Assembly (NCBI GenBank): GCA_028819545.1
Contig: JAPPLG010000032.1
Span: 28,946-67,692, forward strand
Reading direction: 5' to 3'
Source: Bdellovibrionales bacterium
GTDB taxonomy: Bacteria; Bdellovibrionota; Bdellovibrionia; Bdellovibrionales; UBA1609
DNA length: 38,747 bases
In this document: positions 23,963 to 33,300 of the stretch, piece by piece
Layout: each line of letters starts with the position of its first letter
How positions within the stretch are numbered: position 1 is the first letter of the stretch
Notes under the pieces: generated by a model
Databases searched by the model: none
What the model saw: only the letters and a program-made list of their open reading frames with translations
What the model was told of the DNA's origin: nothing
Position numbers and translations under genes: made by a program

Positions 23963-24638
23963 GTTTCGGCTCTGCAATTTTGACAGCCACACTCATACCG
24001 TCTTCTGTGGGAATCATTGCCCCTTTCCAGTGGGAAGAAGATGTAATTCTTTGATTAAAATCTTTTAAGACCTGTTCTGCTTGAGGTGAAACACCATGCA
24101 ATTTTCTTAATCGAGACAGTTCGGGTTCAGGAGTATATAAGGTATCAAATAAAAAAGCATTATCTGCGACTACAATCCCTCCGACTTTTAAATGTTTTTC
24201 AGCCCAGTTCAAGTAATCCAAATAGCCTGCCTTGTCTGCATCAATAAAAACCAAGTCGAAAGGCCCTTCTGAATTTAAAGAAGAAAGGGTTTGATGGGCA
24301 TCTCCGCAGATCCATTTGATTTTTGAAAACTCAAGTGTATTTTGTAACAATTTTTGGGAAATATTTTGCCTCTTTTGATCCATATCCAATGAAAAAAGAA
24401 GACCTTCCGGCTCCAAGCCCCGAGCAATATGAAGAGTGGAGTAACCATAAAGCCCTCCAATTTCCACAGCTTTCTTTGTTTTTGATATTTGAGTCAGGTA
24501 TTGGAGAATGTGAGCATCCGCACGGCTCAACTGCATATATTCAATACCTTCTGTTTCAGCTGTCTTACGTATTTTTACTAATAGAGAGTCTTCCCGGCCA
24601 AAAGTATTTTCATAATATTCTTTTTTATAAATACTCAT
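23952..24638 (-). CDS. O-methyltransferase (CCoAMT-like, class I SAM)
   Basis: A 228-residue SAM-dependent O-methyltransferase of the caffeoyl-CoA/catechol type (Methyltransf_3). The SAM site is AVEIGGLYGYSTLHIA with an acidic LDMD after the second strand. The metal-binding Asp is in FDLVFIDADKAGYLDYLNWA, and VGGIVVADNAF follows. The substrate is probably a small catechol-like molecule; the true target is unknown. AAGAG is present before the ATG. It is the first gene of a two-gene unit with the hydrolase. Confidence 0.92.
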   Translation of the reverse strand: MSIYKKEYYENTFGREDSLLVKIRKTAETEGIEYMQLSRADAHILQYLTQISKTKKAVEIGGLYGYSTLHIARGLEPEGLLFSLDMDQKRQNISQKLLQNTLEFSKIKWICGDAHQTLSSLNSEGPFDLVFIDADKAGYLDYLNWAEKHLKVGGIVVADNAFLFDTLYTPEPELSRLRKLHGVSPQAEQVLKDFNQRITSSSHWKGAMIPTEDGMSVAVKIAEPKHES

Positions 24639-24876
24639 ACAAACTCTTTTTTAACTGTTATCTATTTTTATATACTAAATTAATGTTTTTCAAACAAGGT
24701 ATAAATAATTTTTTGAACAGAAGATTTGAGAGCGAAGTGATGAGGCACCCGCCAAAATTACTAAGCAATAGTGATGAACTGCCAAGTGAAATCACTGAAC
24801 AATAAGTAGGAATGTGTTCTCGGATTTCTTGCAAGCATTCGCTCAGCAGTTTCGGTTGACACCTGCACTGCTTCGT

Positions 24877-24935
24877 AGTTCGGATTTGATCACAGAGTGG
24901 CTGAAAGCCCACTCTGTGGCAAAACGCATGTCTGA
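24877..24935. repeat. 59-bp direct repeat, copy 1
   Basis: Identical to 25109-25167. Contains a strong hairpin, CACAGAGTGG pairing with CCACTCTGTG around an 8-base loop. This copy lacks the outer inverted arms found around copy 2. Confidence 0.9.
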
Positions 24936-24970
24936 GCTTTGAGTTGTTTATACAAATTGTTTACTATGCT

Positions 24971-24997
24971 CTGGATTCCTACCTTCGCAGGAATGAC
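24971..24997. repeat. Dispersed palindromic repeat relic
   Basis: CTGGATTCCT then ACCTTCGC then AGGAATGAC: the same family as the palindrome in ribE (9124-9153), with ATTCCT/AGGAAT stems. Confidence 0.65.
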
Positions 24998-25077
24998 TTT
25001 TTCTAAAACAAATATGAAAAACTATGATGAAGAGAAATTTTCTACATATAGGAATGGCACACATACGTGGTGAAGCA

Positions 25078-25198
25078 ATGAAATACTTTGCAGACAGGAC
25101 GACAAATAAGTTCGGATTTGATCACAGAGTGGCTGAAAGCCCACTCTGTGGCAAAACGCATGTCTGAAATTTGGAGGCTTGTCTGCAAAGTATTTCAT
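25078..25198. mobile_element. MITE-like nested palindrome containing 59-bp repeat copy 2
   Basis: Perfect 19-bp terminal inverted repeats (25078-25096 and 25180-25198, left arm ATGAAATACTTTGCAGACA) enclose the 59-bp repeat (25109-25167) with its inner hairpin (25123-25132 with 25141-25150). The 121-bp unit has no coding capacity. Short terminal inverted repeats and small size fit a MITE or a structured RNA; no target-site duplication is obvious, so mobility is inferred. Confidence 0.5.
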
Positions 25199-25311
25199 AC
25201 TACATATGAGAAAAATAATTTTGCTTCTTTTTTTAAAAGAAGAAAAAAACAAGTTGTCAAATTCTATTTTTTGTTGGAGATTAGGGAATACACAATGTTG
25301 GAGCCTTGTTA

Positions 25312-27006
25312 ATGTCAAATAATCTTCTGGAAGTTAAAGATCTGTCCATTGAATTTCAAGTAGAAGGCACTTCACGCATTCAAGCTGTCTCTTCTCTGTC
25401 CTTTAAAATTCCAAAAGGAAAAACCCTTGGACTTGTCGGGGAGTCAGGATCCGGAAAAAGTGTGACCGCTTTAAGTTTAATGAGATTAATTCCAGATCCT
25501 CCAGGCAAAATTACAGACGGCCAAATTCTTTTTAACAACAGAGATGTCCTTAAATTAAATGAAAAAGAAATGCGTCAATTAAGAGGCAACAAAATCTCCA
25601 TGATCTTTCAAGAACCTATGACCAGTTTGAATCCTGTATTCACTATTGGTGATCAAATCGCAGAAGCTTTGATCCTGCACCGAAAACTTTCCAAATCTGA
25701 AGCACAAATCACAGTTATCGACCTGTTAAAACGCGTCGGCATTAAAGATCCTGAAAAAAGAATTTCCGCTTACCCTCATGAGTTTAGCGGAGGGCAAAGA
25801 CAAAGGGTAATGATTGCCATGGCTATTGCCTGCGGCCCGGACCTCCTGATTGCAGATGAACCTACAACAGCTTTGGATGTGACTATACAAAAACAAATAC
25901 TAAACTTATTAGCTGAACTGCAGGATCAATACCAAATGAGCATTCTCTTTATCACTCATGATCTAGGTGTTGTTGCTGAAGTTGCCGACGACGTTTTGGT
26001 TATGGAAAAAGGTATAGGTGTTGAATTTAAACCTGTAAAAGAAATTTTCACAAACCCAGAGCATTCTTATACACGGGGGCTTTTATCCTGCAGACCCACT
26101 TTAAAAAGCAATACACGAAGACTTCCCACCATTTCAAATTTTATAGAATTAGAAAATAATAAAGAACATCAAAACAATCAGGAAAAAGTCATAAAAGATT
26201 TATCAAAAGCAGAAGTCTTATTGGAAGTTCAATCATTAAAAAAGCACTTCCCTCAGCAAAAAAATATTTTTGGTCAGGTCAAATCCTGGATTCCCGCTGT
26301 AAACGACGTCTCCTTTAAAGTACAAAAAGGGGCCACTTTAGGCCTCGTGGGAGAGTCCGGTTGCGGCAAAACCACTTTAGGGCGCACACTATTGCGTCTG
26401 ATAGAGCCTACGTCCGGAAAAGTTTTATATAACAACCAAAATATACTGGATCTGAGTTTTAAACAAATGAGGGCTTTAAGAAAAAAAATGCAAATTATTT
26501 TCCAAGATCCTTATGCGTCTTTGAATCCACGAATGACTGTCGGCTCTGCCATTATGGAGCCTATGGAAATTCACAATTTGGGAGAAAACAAAAAAGACCG
26601 CCAGGACCGAGTAATTCAGCTTGTTGAAAAAGTAGGACTGGAATCCAATATGATCAACCGCTACCCTCATGAATTCAGCGGAGGGCAAAGACAGCGTGTG
26701 TGTATTGCCAGAGCCTTGGCTGTAGAACCTGAATTTATTGTCTGCGACGAGTCTGTGTCTGCACTGGATGTTTCCATTCAAGCACAAATCTTAAATCTGC
26801 TTTTGGACTTACAAGATGATTTAGGTTTGACTTATATTTTTATTTCTCATGATTTATCTGTAGTAAAATTTATGTCTGATGAAGTTTTAGTTATGTACAA
26901 AGGGCAGGTTGTCGAAAAAAACAGCTCTGAAAATATTTACTCCAAGCCTCAACACTCCTATACAAAAACACTTTTGGATTCTATTCCTGCAGATGATCCG
27001 TTTTAA
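25312..27006 (+). CDS. Fused double-ATPase oligopeptide/dipeptide ABC transporter protein
   Basis: 564 residues from ATG 25312; TTG at 25306 is also open, but GGAG is spaced eight bases from the ATG. Two complete ABC domains of the OppD/DppD then OppF/DppF type are fused, as in GsiA and YejF. Domain 1: GESGSGKS Walker [10 protein letters not shown] signature, [12 protein letters not shown]. Domain 2 (from about 305): [30 protein letters not shown]. Both end with the HSYT...LL segment typical of peptide importers. It would power peptide import, but no permease or binding-protein gene is nearby. The 3' end overlaps pyrF by 14 bases. Confidence 0.95.
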   Translation: MSNNLLEVKDLSIEFQVEGTSRIQAVSSLSFKIPKGKTLGLVGESGSGKSVTALSLMRLIPDPPGKITDGQILFNNRDVLKLNEKEMRQLRGNKISMIFQEPMTSLNPVFTIGDQIAEALILHRKLSKSEAQITVIDLLKRVGIKDPEKRISAYPHEFSGGQRQRVMIAMAIACGPDLLIADEPTTALDVTIQKQILNLLAELQDQYQMSILFITHDLGVVAEVADDVLVMEKGIGVEFKPVKEIFTNPEHSYTRGLLSCRPTLKSNTRRLPTISNFIELENNKEHQNNQEKVIKDLSKAEVLLEVQSLKKHFPQQKNIFGQVKSWIPAVNDVSFKVQKGATLGLVGESGCGKTTLGRTLLRLIEPTSGKVLYNNQNILDLSFKQMRALRKKMQIIFQDPYASLNPRMTVGSAIMEPMEIHNLGENKKDRQDRVIQLVEKVGLESNMINRYPHEFSGGQRQRVCIARALAVEPEFIVCDESVSALDVSIQAQILNLLLDLQDDLGLTYIFISHDLSVVKFMSDEVLVMYKGQVVEKNSSENIYSKPQHSYTKTLLDSIPADDPF

Positions 27007-27661
27007 AAACAAATTGCCCATTTTTGTAGCTCTGGATGTCGATGATGAAAAAACAGCTTTAAACTATGCTGAACTTTTGCACCCTTACGTGCTTGGTTTT
27101 AAAGTTGGGCCAAGACTTTATTTTCGCTCCAGCCCTTCACTAATCAAACAACTTTCTAAACTAGGGCCAATCTTTTTAGATTTTAAATTCTATGATATTC
27201 CATCCACCATGACAGCCTCTGTGCGTGCCTGCTTTGATCAAGGAATCCAATATGTGACTGTTCACGCACAAGCGGGAAAAACAGCTTTATCCCTCCTGGC
27301 TGACCTTGAGCAATCCTATAAAGGCCAAAAAGTGCTGGGAGTGACAGTTTTAACCAGCCAACCACAAACCCAAGAAGTGTTTACACTGGCTGAAGCTGTT
27401 TATGAAAGCGGGCTGAGTGGACTGGTCTCTTCTGCTCATGAGGTAAAGGAGTTAAGAAAAAAATATAAGAATCTCTTTATTGTCACCCCAGGCATTCGAT
27501 TCACTGATACAAATCAAAGTATTGAAAATGAAGATCAAAAGCGCATTGCCACTCCGGCTTTTGCTTTAAGTCAGGGGGCTGATGCTTTAGTTATGGGGCG
27601 CTCTATTTTAAAAGCTGAAGATCCTGAGAAAATACTTCAGGGTATTTACACATCTTTATAA
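26993..27661 (+). CDS. pyrF: Orotidine 5'-phosphate decarboxylase
   Basis: 222 residues from ATG 26993; the frame is open further upstream but only inside the ABC gene. It decarboxylates OMP to UMP in pyrimidine synthesis. The N-terminal strand is PIFVALDVDD, the catalytic D-x-K-x-x-D is in IFLDFKFYDIPSTM, and phosphate binding is seen in FIVTPGIRF and ADALVMGRSIL. Length is normal for the bacterial group I enzyme. Its start lies within the last codons of the ABC gene, so coupling is likely, though the functions are unrelated. Confidence 0.96.
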   Translation: MIRFKNKLPIFVALDVDDEKTALNYAELLHPYVLGFKVGPRLYFRSSPSLIKQLSKLGPIFLDFKFYDIPSTMTASVRACFDQGIQYVTVHAQAGKTALSLLADLEQSYKGQKVLGVTVLTSQPQTQEVFTLAEAVYESGLSGLVSSAHEVKELRKKYKNLFIVTPGIRFTDTNQSIENEDQKRIATPAFALSQGADALVMGRSILKAEDPEKILQGIYTSL

Positions 27662-27715
27662 GATAATATTAAGACTTTCTTGTAAAACAAACTAAAAATT
27701 TGTAATTTACAGAGC

Positions 27716-28429
27716 ATGCGTTCTAAAATTAGAAAAGTTATCGGTATTCATTCCTGCAAAGAAACATTAAAGGTTCGTCCTAAAAAAATTAGAACCATTT
27801 ACATTCAAAGACACTGGCAAAAAAATCCTGAACTTAAATTTATTGTTGAACAAGCTCGAAGATTTCGAATCGACTTTATTGAACAAACAAAAGAACAAAT
27901 GGCCTCATGGGGAAAAGGGCACCAGGGCACAGCTCTCACTGTGGAAGAAAGCCCTATATTTAAATCTTCTTCAAAAGAAAAATCTATTCTTATTTTTATT
28001 GACGGCTTGGAAGACCCAAGAAACCTTGGCTCTATTGTTAGAACTTCGTGGCTGATGGGAGCAGACGGCATCTTTCTTCCCATAAGAAATTCAATCCAAC
28101 AAATCACACCAGCTGTTTCAAAATCTGCAAGCGGCGGAACTGAACATATACCTATTCAATTTCTTTCACAGCCTGTTCTTTGGATGAAAAAACAAAAAGA
28201 AAAAGGATATTGGCTTTATGGTTTGGATCCAAAAGGCTCTCACTCTATTTGGAAAGAATCATTTAATGACAAAATTATTTTAATCGCCGGCTCTGAAGGC
28301 AGAGGTTTAAAACAAACAACGAAAAAACTCTGTGACCAGCTGATTTATATTCCACAAAAATCATCCTCCGGAAATTATAATTTATCTGTTTCATTAGCTT
28401 TAGCTTTAGCCCGCACTGCATATAGCTAG
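27716..28429 (+). CDS. rlmB: TrmH-family 23S rRNA 2'-O-methyltransferase (RlmB-like)
   Basis: A 237-residue SPOUT methyltransferase. The N-terminal L30e-like substrate-binding part (VIGIHSCKETLK to GHQGTALTVEE) matches RlmB, which methylates the ribose of G2251 in 23S rRNA. The knot motifs are FIDGLEDPRNLGSIVRTS, LIAGSEGRGL and IPQKSSSGNYNLSVSLALAL. Family membership is clear. The exact target (G2251 or another ribose) is inferred. Confidence 0.88.
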   Translation: MRSKIRKVIGIHSCKETLKVRPKKIRTIYIQRHWQKNPELKFIVEQARRFRIDFIEQTKEQMASWGKGHQGTALTVEESPIFKSSSKEKSILIFIDGLEDPRNLGSIVRTSWLMGADGIFLPIRNSIQQITPAVSKSASGGTEHIPIQFLSQPVLWMKKQKEKGYWLYGLDPKGSHSIWKESFNDKIILIAGSEGRGLKQTTKKLCDQLIYIPQKSSSGNYNLSVSLALALARTAYS

Positions 28430-28446
28430 ACCTTAGTTTTAATACT

Positions 28447-28461
28447 GTCTAAACTTTAGAC
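28447..28461. promoter_or_regulatory. Short palindrome downstream of rlmB
   Basis: GTCTAAA-C-TTTAGAC is a perfect 7-bp inverted repeat with one central base, 150 bases before the lipoprotein gene at 28612. It may be an operator or a weak hairpin at the rlmB end; no T run follows. Confidence 0.25.
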
Positions 28462-28611
28462 GAAAAAATGTTTGCTCTTTATTAAATAATTGCAAGCCTC
28501 AAAATTTTTTCTTGTATTTACCGATAGAGCATGTAGCATAATAATACAAGACAGGGAGAGATGGTTCTCCAATTAACATAATTTTTAATTTGTGACAGGG
28601 GGTTTTTTGAA

Positions 28612-29106
28612 ATGAAATTATTTTATATTTTAATGCTTACAGCATTACTTAGTTTATTTAATGTAGGTTGTGGAGAAGAAACACAAGAAGGAGGAAATCC
28701 ACAAGATGAAGTAAAAACAGACCAAGAAGCAGGTCAGAAAACTTTTTCTGTTTTATCTTTCCTTTCTAAATCCACAGTTTTAGTGGAGTCTGGAGATGCA
28801 AAAGCTGAACTACAAATAAATACATGTGTGGCTGTTCCTGCAGATAAATGGGATGCTCTTAAGATTAGTGTTATACCAGCAGAAGGAGAGGCAGTTGTAG
28901 TTTGTGATCAAAGCAACGAAGACAGCGCTTGCGGCGCTCACAGACATTTATCTGTAAGAAATCCTGCAGGCCAATCACAACAAATAATGGATTCTCCTGT
29001 AGGAGGATGTGATGTCATATTAGGACAAGAAGAAGAAAGTGAAGAACAGCAACCAGCAGACAACGAAGAACAACCAGCAGAAGGAAATGAAGGCCAATCT
29101 TCTTAA
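28612..29106 (+). CDS. Small acidic lipoprotein (paralogue of the 7022 lipoprotein)
   Basis: A 164-residue lipoprotein: signal with lipobox NVGC (MKLFYILMLTALLSLFNVGC), an acidic linker, a compact domain of about 90 residues with cysteines in NTCVAV, VVVCDQ, SACGAH and GGCDVI, and a Glu/Gln/Pro-rich tail (EEESEEQQPADNEEQPAEGN). The domain resembles the lipoprotein at 7022-7453 in cysteine spacing and strand pattern. AGGGGG lies upstream of the ATG, and a strong terminator follows. Function unknown. Confidence 0.85.
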   Translation: MKLFYILMLTALLSLFNVGCGEETQEGGNPQDEVKTDQEAGQKTFSVLSFLSKSTVLVESGDAKAELQINTCVAVPADKWDALKISVIPAEGEAVVVCDQSNEDSACGAHRHLSVRNPAGQSQQIMDSPVGGCDVILGQEEESEEQQPADNEEQPAEGNEGQSS

Positions 29107-29131
29107 TAATATAAATTAAATATTTTTAAAT

Positions 29132-29163
29132 AAAAGGCGCTTTTATAAAAAGCGCCTTTTTTT
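29132..29163 (+). terminator. Rho-independent terminator after the lipoprotein gene
   Basis: AAAAGGCGCTTTT (29132-29144) and AAAAGCGCCTTTT (29148-29160) form a perfect 13-bp stem with a 3-base loop, followed by more T residues. On the minus strand it would also terminate. Confidence 0.93.
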
Positions 29164-29287
29164 GCTTCTTAACACTTTATTAAAATAGCATGAAAATTTT
29201 ACATTCCAGAGAATTAACTTGTTTAAAATAAATCATTTTGTTATTATGCACAACGAGTCATAATATATAATACTTCAGAGGTGAAAT

Positions 29288-31075
29288 ATGAAATTATTTT
29301 TAATTGTCATAACTGTAATACTTTTTACTGCCTGCTCCTCGGATCAGGACCCTTCCAAGCAAAACAAAAATGAAACTAGAAAAAAAGAAACTAGAACAAG
29401 AGTTACAGAGCACACCACACCAGACCTGGATTCTGCCGATCCGGATCTAACTCCTGTCAGCGCTGAAGAAGACACAACAGATTTAGCAGTAGAAAATACT
29501 CCAAACCCGGCGGAAGCAATAGCAGAAGATATAACAAAATCAGAACAACAAGGATTAATACCACTGGAAGATATTGTTATTACACCCCCTGTTCCCACCC
29601 CGCCTGAAGACATTATTCCTTTAGATTTAACGGATGATCAGGTTCTTGTTGCTCAAATAAGTGCAAAATATAACCACTATTTAGCTCTCAGAAACGCCTG
29701 GGAAGAAGACTATGCTCCTCAATTGGAAATATTTATAGAGCAGGCGACCAATCAAGATTTTTTAGACTCTATACGCTATATCCAATTTCATTCAGAACTC
29801 ATTCCTGTAACACCTGCACAAATAGAAGATATGCAAGAACAAGTACAGGAAGGCTTTTTTGTTCGTAAAGAAGATCGAGATAAAGCTGAAAAAGCACATA
29901 ACAAACTATCTACAGTTGCTGATGGTTTTGAAGCGGCAATAAACCTAAGTCTGCAGTACGCAGAATTGGCAGTAGAAGACCCCAGTATTCTATTTGCTCA
30001 AAACCCTGAAGAGACACCTGGTGAACAAGCAGATGAATCTGAAGAACCTGTTGTTATAGTCGCAGAAAATGCACAAACAATCCCTGAAGCTATTGTACCC
30101 TTACAGCAACCTGCTCAAGCACCTGACACTAGCGTAAAAGAAGATTCTCCTGTTGCACAAGAATCTCGAATAGTTATAGCAGAATATCCAGCTGTTGCAG
30201 ATGCCGAAGAAGCTGTGGATGCCCCGAATGAAGGCTCAAACGCCAATGAAGAAGAAGACTCTGCTGACGAAGAAAAACCTGAAGTAGCTGTTGATGCCCC
30301 GAATGAAGGCTCAAACGCTAATGAAGCAGAAGACTCTGCTAATGAAGAAAAACCTGAAGTAGCTGTTGATGCCCCGAATGAAGGCTCAAACGCTAATGAA
30401 GCAGAAGACTCTGCTAATGAAGAAAAACCTGAAGTAGCGGCTGATGCCTCAGCTCAAGATCAAAACACGAATAAAGGAACTGTTGCCGATTCAGCTGATG
30501 TACAATCCACAGAAGAAGAAACTTCAGTGGTAGATAAGGTCATTGCCTCGTGGAATGATTTTAGTCAGTGGGTTAGTGAACTCTTCACCTCTGAAAATCC
30601 TGGTCAATGGCTTGTAGAACCAACAACATTAAGTATTCCAAATACAAATACTATTGTTCCAGAAGAAGAAACGCCTGCAGAAGAAACACCTACGGTACCA
30701 TCCAATCCTGCAGAAGCTCACCAGCTTATTAATACGCTGGTTGATAACGTATATCAATTTGCTCAATTACACGGGGTCAGTAGTGTAGAAGAGCTTATTC
30801 CTCACTTGGAAGAAATATCAAATACCCCTCAAGAAGAAAGAACTCTTGAGCAGTCCACTCTTCTGAATCAAACAATACAAGTGGCTCAAAGTGTGGAGCA
30901 AATGTCAAACGGAGATGCCGCTGACTTTGTAGAGTCCTCTGGATACAACTCAGACCGAATTCCCAAAGGCGAAGTGATAATGATTGTAGAAATGCTTTCT
31001 ACTTTCATAAACGTCAGTGAAGAACAGCAAGAGTCTGCTGTTGAAGAAGAGTCAGGAACTGAGCAACAAGGTTGA
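29288..31075 (+). CDS. Large acidic repeat-containing lipoprotein
   Basis: A 595-residue lipoprotein with lipobox FTAC (MKLFLIVITVILFTAC). An acidic, Thr/Pro-rich disordered segment (20-115) is followed by a helical domain (about 118-235), a long acidic low-complexity stretch with three 25-residue repeats (VDAPNEGSNANEAEDSANEE and its variants, residues about 311-385), a Trp-containing segment (WNDFSQWVSEL) and a C-terminal helical domain (about 475-570). AGAGGTG precedes the ATG. It is strongly negatively charged and likely exposed on the outer membrane. Family not recognised. Confidence 0.85.
   Translation: MKLFLIVITVILFTACSSDQDPSKQNKNETRKKETRTRVTEHTTPDLDSADPDLTPVSAEEDTTDLAVENTPNPAEAIAEDITKSEQQGLIPLEDIVITPPVPTPPEDIIPLDLTDDQVLVAQISAKYNHYLALRNAWEEDYAPQLEIFIEQATNQDFLDSIRYIQFHSELIPVTPAQIEDMQEQVQEGFFVRKEDRDKAEKAHNKLSTVADGFEAAINLSLQYAELAVEDPSILFAQNPEETPGEQADESEEPVVIVAENAQTIPEAIVPLQQPAQAPDTSVKEDSPVAQESRIVIAEYPAVADAEEAVDAPNEGSNANEEEDSADEEKPEVAVDAPNEGSNANEAEDSANEEKPEVAVDAPNEGSNANEAEDSANEEKPEVAADASAQDQNTNKGTVADSADVQSTEEETSVVDKVIASWNDFSQWVSELFTSENPGQWLVEPTTLSIPNTNTIVPEEETPAEETPTVPSNPAEAHQLINTLVDNVYQFAQLHGVSSVEELIPHLEEISNTPQEERTLEQSTLLNQTIQVAQSVEQMSNGDAADFVESSGYNSDRIPKGEVIMIVEMLSTFINVSEEQQESAVEEESGTEQQG
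30218..30442 (+). repeat. Three 75-bp tandem repeats inside the lipoprotein gene
   Basis: Units start at 30218, 30293 and 30368, each 75 bp (25 codons), beginning GATGCCCCGAATGAAGGC. Units 2 and 3 are nearly identical at DNA level; unit 1 differs at several positions. The frame is preserved, so copy number can change without breaking the protein. Confidence 0.95.
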
Positions 31076-31090
31076 GAATAATAAGGAAGG

Positions 31091-31129
31091 ACCTGGATTT
31101 CTGCCTTTGCAGGAATTACAGGAATGACG
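31091..31129. repeat. Dispersed palindromic repeat relic
   Basis: ACCTGGATTTCTGCCTTTGC then AGGAATTACAGGAATGACG: a degenerate member of the palindrome family seen in ribE and at 24971, with part of the right arm duplicated. It lies between convergent genes. Confidence 0.6.
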
Positions 31130-31141
31130 TTCTAATGGCAT

Positions 31142-32320
31142 TTATTTTCTGTTCTTGATTTCATAAGCTAAAGAAAGAAGAGCCAACCTGGAAATCCATC
31201 CATACACGTTTTCTTCATCTTTGCCTTCTACTTGCACAATAAGATCGGACATACAAAGCTTTTGATAAACAGCACCAGGACTATTTAAGTTTTCTCTTAC
31301 TCCCTTCTTACTGTGTGTTCTTAAAAAACCTCCAACAAGTTCTGCCCCTATCGTATAAATGACGGGCTCTGAACAAAATTGAGAGTCGCTTAAAGCTGTT
31401 GCAATTCCTTCCTGTAAAATTAACTTATTGACCTTTCTGCCTCCTTTAGAAGCTTTCATTTTTTTCCGTGTTTTATAATTCCAATGATCGACTTCATCCG
31501 GAGACTGCACCCATGTGATACCTAAACCATAAGTCCCTGAGTTGTTCTTCAAAAAAGCAAAAGGCTCTTGATCTTTATAATAAGAGCGAAGATCCTGCAA
31601 AAAAAGCTCAAGTCTATGCTTCAAATTTTTTAAAGTGCTGGGATCCTCAGGATCAAAAGGTTCAAAAAGCTCTGTTTTAATAGTTAAATGCCAAGGATCT
31701 ACTCCAATCAGATGAGCAAACTCAACTGCCAGCATATTATACTCTTTAAAAAATTGATCTTTCCTTCTATATTTCCAGCCCATCAAAGGAGAAGGGTTTA
31801 AAGGAATCTCTTCCGGAATATCATAATCTAAAGAAAAGTCATTATTGCTAATGACTAAATCCACCCCTTTTAAATTTGATCGGAGTAAATTCAGCTGAAT
31901 TTTCTGTCCAAGAGAGTTTTCAACTTCTTTTTCCTCTTGAATATTCCTTCCCGGCACACAAACAATAACCTCCAAATGCGCCTGCTCCATAATTTTCTTT
32001 AAAGTGGATACATTATCCCAGTAATATATATTTTTTTCATGCTCCTCTGTCAGAAGTATCACCTTTTTAATTCCCCCATAAGTCTGCTCAATGTATTGCT
32101 CTAAAATAGCAGGGATACTTTCCAGATCCACCTCGCATACATTGTTAAAACCAGCCGGGAAAATATTAGCATCCACTGGCACAATTTTTTCTCCTGAATC
32201 TCTCAAATCAAAACTTGAATAAAAAGGAAAAAATATAGAGGAACTTTTCTTTTTAAACCAATCCATGACAATGGATTTTTTAGAGATTATTTTTTGATGT
32301 AGTATATCTTTAATCATCAT
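31142..32320 (-). CDS. gshA: Glutamate-cysteine ligase (Thiobacillus ferrooxidans type)
   Basis: A 392-residue protein of the proteobacterial GshA family distinct from the E. coli enzyme (TIGR02049 type). The N-terminal FYSSFDLRDSGEKIVPVD then NIFPAGFNNV is characteristic, with an ATP-grasp-like KNNSGTYGLGITWVQSP and a basic KTRKKMKASKGGRKV loop. It joins glutamate and cysteine in glutathione synthesis; no gshB is adjacent. Its ATG overlaps the upstream lipoprotein stop (ATGA), so the two are translationally coupled. Confidence 0.9.
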   Translation of the reverse strand: MMIKDILHQKIISKKSIVMDWFKKKSSSIFFPFYSSFDLRDSGEKIVPVDANIFPAGFNNVCEVDLESIPAILEQYIEQTYGGIKKVILLTEEHEKNIYYWDNVSTLKKIMEQAHLEVIVCVPGRNIQEEKEVENSLGQKIQLNLLRSNLKGVDLVISNNDFSLDYDIPEEIPLNPSPLMGWKYRRKDQFFKEYNMLAVEFAHLIGVDPWHLTIKTELFEPFDPEDPSTLKNLKHRLELFLQDLRSYYKDQEPFAFLKNNSGTYGLGITWVQSPDEVDHWNYKTRKKMKASKGGRKVNKLILQEGIATALSDSQFCSEPVIYTIGAELVGGFLRTHSKKGVRENLNSPGAVYQKLCMSDLIVQVEGKDEENVYGWISRLALLSLAYEIKNRK

Positions 32321-33243
32321 TTCATCATATTTAAAGCTTTTTTAACAATAGAAGATAGGAGTTTTTCTAACTCTTTACTATGGCTGTCATGGGCAATCTT
32401 TTGAAAATTATTTATAGATTGTATAATTTTATTCTTATACAGTTTTTTCTGACTGACAGGAAGCTGTCTATAAGACGGCCATAGTTTGCTATATAAACTT
32501 TTCAACTCTTCTTTAGATTGCGGAGACCATACAGAGTCTGAAAGTAAAAACGATTGTGTCAAATAAATCTGATGATAAGGAAGCGCCATAAGATATTCAT
32601 GCATTTTTATATGCTGTTCATGCACTCTCGAATGCCCCATAATATAAAATAACTTGGACGCTGTTCTCTTCAAAGTGACTTCATCTTTTATAGAAGATTT
32701 AATTGTCTGTAACCCTTTGAGTGCCAGATTTTGGAAAAACAAAGCCTGACTGTTATTTTTGATCTGTGCATATAAAATAGAAAAACGAGCCGGTATTTCG
32801 ACCAGTTGAGTCTCTTCTGACAAAACAGACTTTCTCTTATCCACATCTTTTAAGACTGCCAAAGCTTTACGAGGTTCATTTAAACACTCATAAGAGTAGT
32901 GAAGTTGAAGAAGTATTTGAGGCTTAAAATTATAATTATCGTCCACCTCTCTAACGAGGCCGGACAGCACTGCCTTGGATTTATGACATTGCTTCAGTTT
33001 TAGATAAGCAGACCCTGCATTGAATAAAGACGACCACCTTAGATGGCCTGTTTTTTGCTTTTTTGCAAGTGCCGTAAAGCCTTCAACTGCCAGTTGATAT
33101 CTGCCGCTTTCCAGATTATTCAAAGCGGACTTAAATTCTTTTTGATATTGCGGGGGTATAGATAAAGCCTGCTTTGACTTTTTATCCGCAGAAGAACAAG
33201 CATTTAATAACAAGAAAACTATGATTAGAAAAATATTTTTCAT
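32317..33243 (-). CDS. TPR-like lipoprotein
   Basis: A 308-residue lipoprotein with lipobox LNAC (MKNIFLIIVFLLLNAC) and a fully helical mature part. TPR-like pairs are visible in FKSALNNLESGRYQLAVEGF, SSLFNAGSAYLKLKQCHKSK and LLQLHYSYECLNEPRKALAV. Probably a periplasmic scaffold. It is cotranscribed and coupled with gshA through a four-base overlap. The ribosome binding site is weak. Divergent from tig. Confidence 0.85.
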   Translation of the reverse strand: MKNIFLIIVFLLLNACSSADKKSKQALSIPPQYQKEFKSALNNLESGRYQLAVEGFTALAKKQKTGHLRWSSLFNAGSAYLKLKQCHKSKAVLSGLVREVDDNYNFKPQILLQLHYSYECLNEPRKALAVLKDVDKRKSVLSEETQLVEIPARFSILYAQIKNNSQALFFQNLALKGLQTIKSSIKDEVTLKRTASKLFYIMGHSRVHEQHIKMHEYLMALPYHQIYLTQSFLLSDSVWSPQSKEELKSLYSKLWPSYRQLPVSQKKLYKNKIIQSINNFQKIAHDSHSKELEKLLSSIVKKALNMMK

Positions 33244-33300
33244 TTACTTTTTATCAGCTGTATATTATCTTAACTGTCTTTTACTAAAGATAGTTTAATT

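Larger units (their letters stand above)
24639..25311. other. Gene-free stretch with repeats
   Basis: No convincing gene is found in these 673 bases. The stretch holds two exact 59-bp direct repeats (24877-24935 and 25109-25167), a nested palindrome around the second copy (25078-25198), and one dispersed palindromic relic (24971-24997). Short open frames here are translations of the repeats. Confidence 0.7.

Noticed and set aside
24323-24805. A 160-codon open frame opposite the O-methyltransferase start
   Set aside because: It runs antisense through a well-supported gene and ends in repeat-rich DNA; no domain is visible.
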